From Struthio camelus (taxonomy: Eukaryota > Chordata > Aves > Struthioniformes > Struthionidae): a DNA stretch of 64,000 nt. Below are positions 62,825-64,000 of this stretch, one piece after another. The translations under genes were made by a program, and so were the position numbers. The stretch covers positions 200,686,747-200,750,746 of the forward strand of contig NC_090942.1 of assembly GCF_040807025.1 (NCBI RefSeq). Direction: 5' to 3'. Positions within the stretch are counted from its first letter, which is position 1. Every line of letters begins with the position of its first letter. The notes beneath the pieces were generated by a model. It was not told where the DNA came from and searched no databases. It saw only the letters and a list, made by a program, of their open reading frames with translations.

Positions 62825-64000
62825 AAGGACTACCTTTGTTGCTCTGCGCGCTAGAGTTGAAGTGATAGTGGTGACCACAGAGACAGAGAGGTTGTACCAT
62901 AAGATGCTTGCAGCTACCTTAAGAACTTCCTTGAGTCTCAGTCTTCATTCCACTGGAGACTCTGGAGACCTTCTTCGGGTAAATGATGTTGCAAAGGAGA
63001 CTTCTTGGAGTTGTGCATGTTGTGGATGTGCATACGGACAAGTGCTCCTCAGAGAAAGGGAGGAGCAGTGGCTGCATTCCTCTGAAACAGTTTGTTCGTA
63101 CCTGTTTCCAGCATACCGCCTTCTTGCTGAGAGTCCTGAACGTTTCTAGGAGTCCTGAGGTCGAGCGAAACTTGGAAGCGCGGGATCTGCAGCATCCCTA
63201 CAGGATGGGATTGTGTGGAGTTGTGTGGGCTGTATGGGTTATCTGTTTTTCAGCGCTTGGGCATAGGTGTACTCCCAGCCTGAATGTACACATGTGAAGT
63301 TTCCATGTCAGAGGACTACAGCTGCTAAAGAGTAGCCTTTTTGTCTCCCCCACCCCCCTATCGTTTCCACACTAACTTAGGCTCTTGCTTGTTTCCTCAA
63401 GGCAAGTTGTTTCTAATCTCTGTGATAAATGGGGGCAGTGGGAAAGAAAGCCTAATTTTTTGCAAGATTTATAATCCTAACATTAAACTGATTTAAGAAA
63501 AGACACAATGTTAGTGAGACTCCTAGTACACATTTGGTTCGTCTTCTGGTTTCTCACTGTTTCCCTCACCTTTTCCATCCATTTTCCTTGACTGGTATCT
63601 CGCTCAGTGGTATTAGGACTGTTTACAACAGGGACGTGTAATCGATTTGTACATGGAACACTGTGTGTATTCACTTTAGGTATATATGAAATATTAATTT
63701 GCTTAATGCACAACATAAGTTATGAAACCTGAGTGAGCTGAGTCACTAGCTATTCCTGTCTGTCAATTTGAAAAAAGCTTTTAGTTGCAGAGCCCTGCTC
63801 ATCTTGCCTTCCTTCTGTTGTCTTAGGATGCTGATATGCATTTTGAGTATGTGGTGATTTCCAGTTCTCAATTAAGTTTATTTGCAAACATCTGAACACC
63901 TGTAAATTATCATTGCTGACATAAAAGATGACAGTAACTGTGTAGTTGGAATTTGATTTCATATAGATTAGTGAACCCAATAAATTTATTCTACAGATTA

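Larger units (their letters stand above)
59686..64000 (+). other. LNX2: LNX2 intron 2 (partial)
   Basis: It begins with donor GTGAGCC at 59686 and runs to the window end. I find no plus-strand exon continuing the frame after the split Arg134 codon (expected to start CPG and go on to the first PDZ domain). It holds T runs (15 T at 61883-61897), a 26-bp direct repeat at 61253-61327 and an E-box palindrome at 62815. Open frames at 62820-63149 and nearby resemble no known protein. Confidence 0.7.

Noticed and set aside
62820-63297. Two overlapping plus-strand frames (109 and 104 codons) that might be LNX2 exon 3
   Set aside because: Neither carries the expected start of the next LNX2 segment (CPG, then a PDZ domain) nor a good acceptor in the right phase.
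1-64000. CRISPR arrays, bacterial operons, integrated virus or phage genes
   Set aside because: No regularly spaced repeats, no dense coding, and no recognisable viral or LTR sequences. The spliced genes and CR1 show this is vertebrate nuclear DNA.

Overview
This is vertebrate nuclear DNA, most likely from a bird. Coding exons are short and far apart, with GT-AG splice sites and long AT-rich introns. The only clear interspersed repeat in 64 kb is a 5'-truncated CR1 LINE of the avian type. CR1 also occurs in turtles and crocodilians, so 'bird' is an inference from CR1 plus low repeat density. No bacterial genes, CRISPR arrays, tRNAs or rRNAs were seen.

The window covers one locus: the head-to-head pair POLR1D (minus strand, leftward) and LNX2 (plus strand, rightward). 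They share a CpG island at about 25.5-26.9 kb. I recall the same neighbours and orientation on human chromosome 13q12. Most of the longest open frames lie in the CpG island or a hexamer satellite and are composition artefacts.

Layout: 1-7.67 kb is non-coding DNA downstream of the POLR1D short form. 7.67-8.77 kb is its probable 3'UTR. Its three coding exons lie at 8766-9051, 17255-17329 and 25756-25781, join in frame, and give a 128-residue basic protein. This is the alternative POLR1D product, not the RNA polymerase I/III subunit RPAC2; exons specific to RPAC2 were not found and probably lie left of position 1. The CR1 copy sits in POLR1D intron 1. LNX2 has a probable non-coding exon 1 ending at 26600, a 32.6-kb intron 1, and a first coding exon at 59184-59685. 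That exon encodes the N-terminal zinc region, the RING domain and most of a second zinc finger. The PDZ-encoding exons lie beyond 64 kb.

The two genes are linked by the shared promoter rather than by a common pathway. POLR1D serves Pol I/III transcription through its other isoform, and LNX2 is an E3 ubiquitin ligase scaffold that acts on Numb. The points most worth a second look are: a POLR1D first exon that supplies only nine codons to two otherwise unrelated proteins; short upstream ORFs in both leaders; G-rich, quadruplex-capable sense-strand tracts just inside both first introns; a 43-unit CCCTCT satellite; a 26-bp direct repeat enclosing only a T/A tract; and a CpG-elevated patch with an X-box in LNX2 intron 1. 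I found no convincing new biological system; this looks like an ordinary housekeeping locus.
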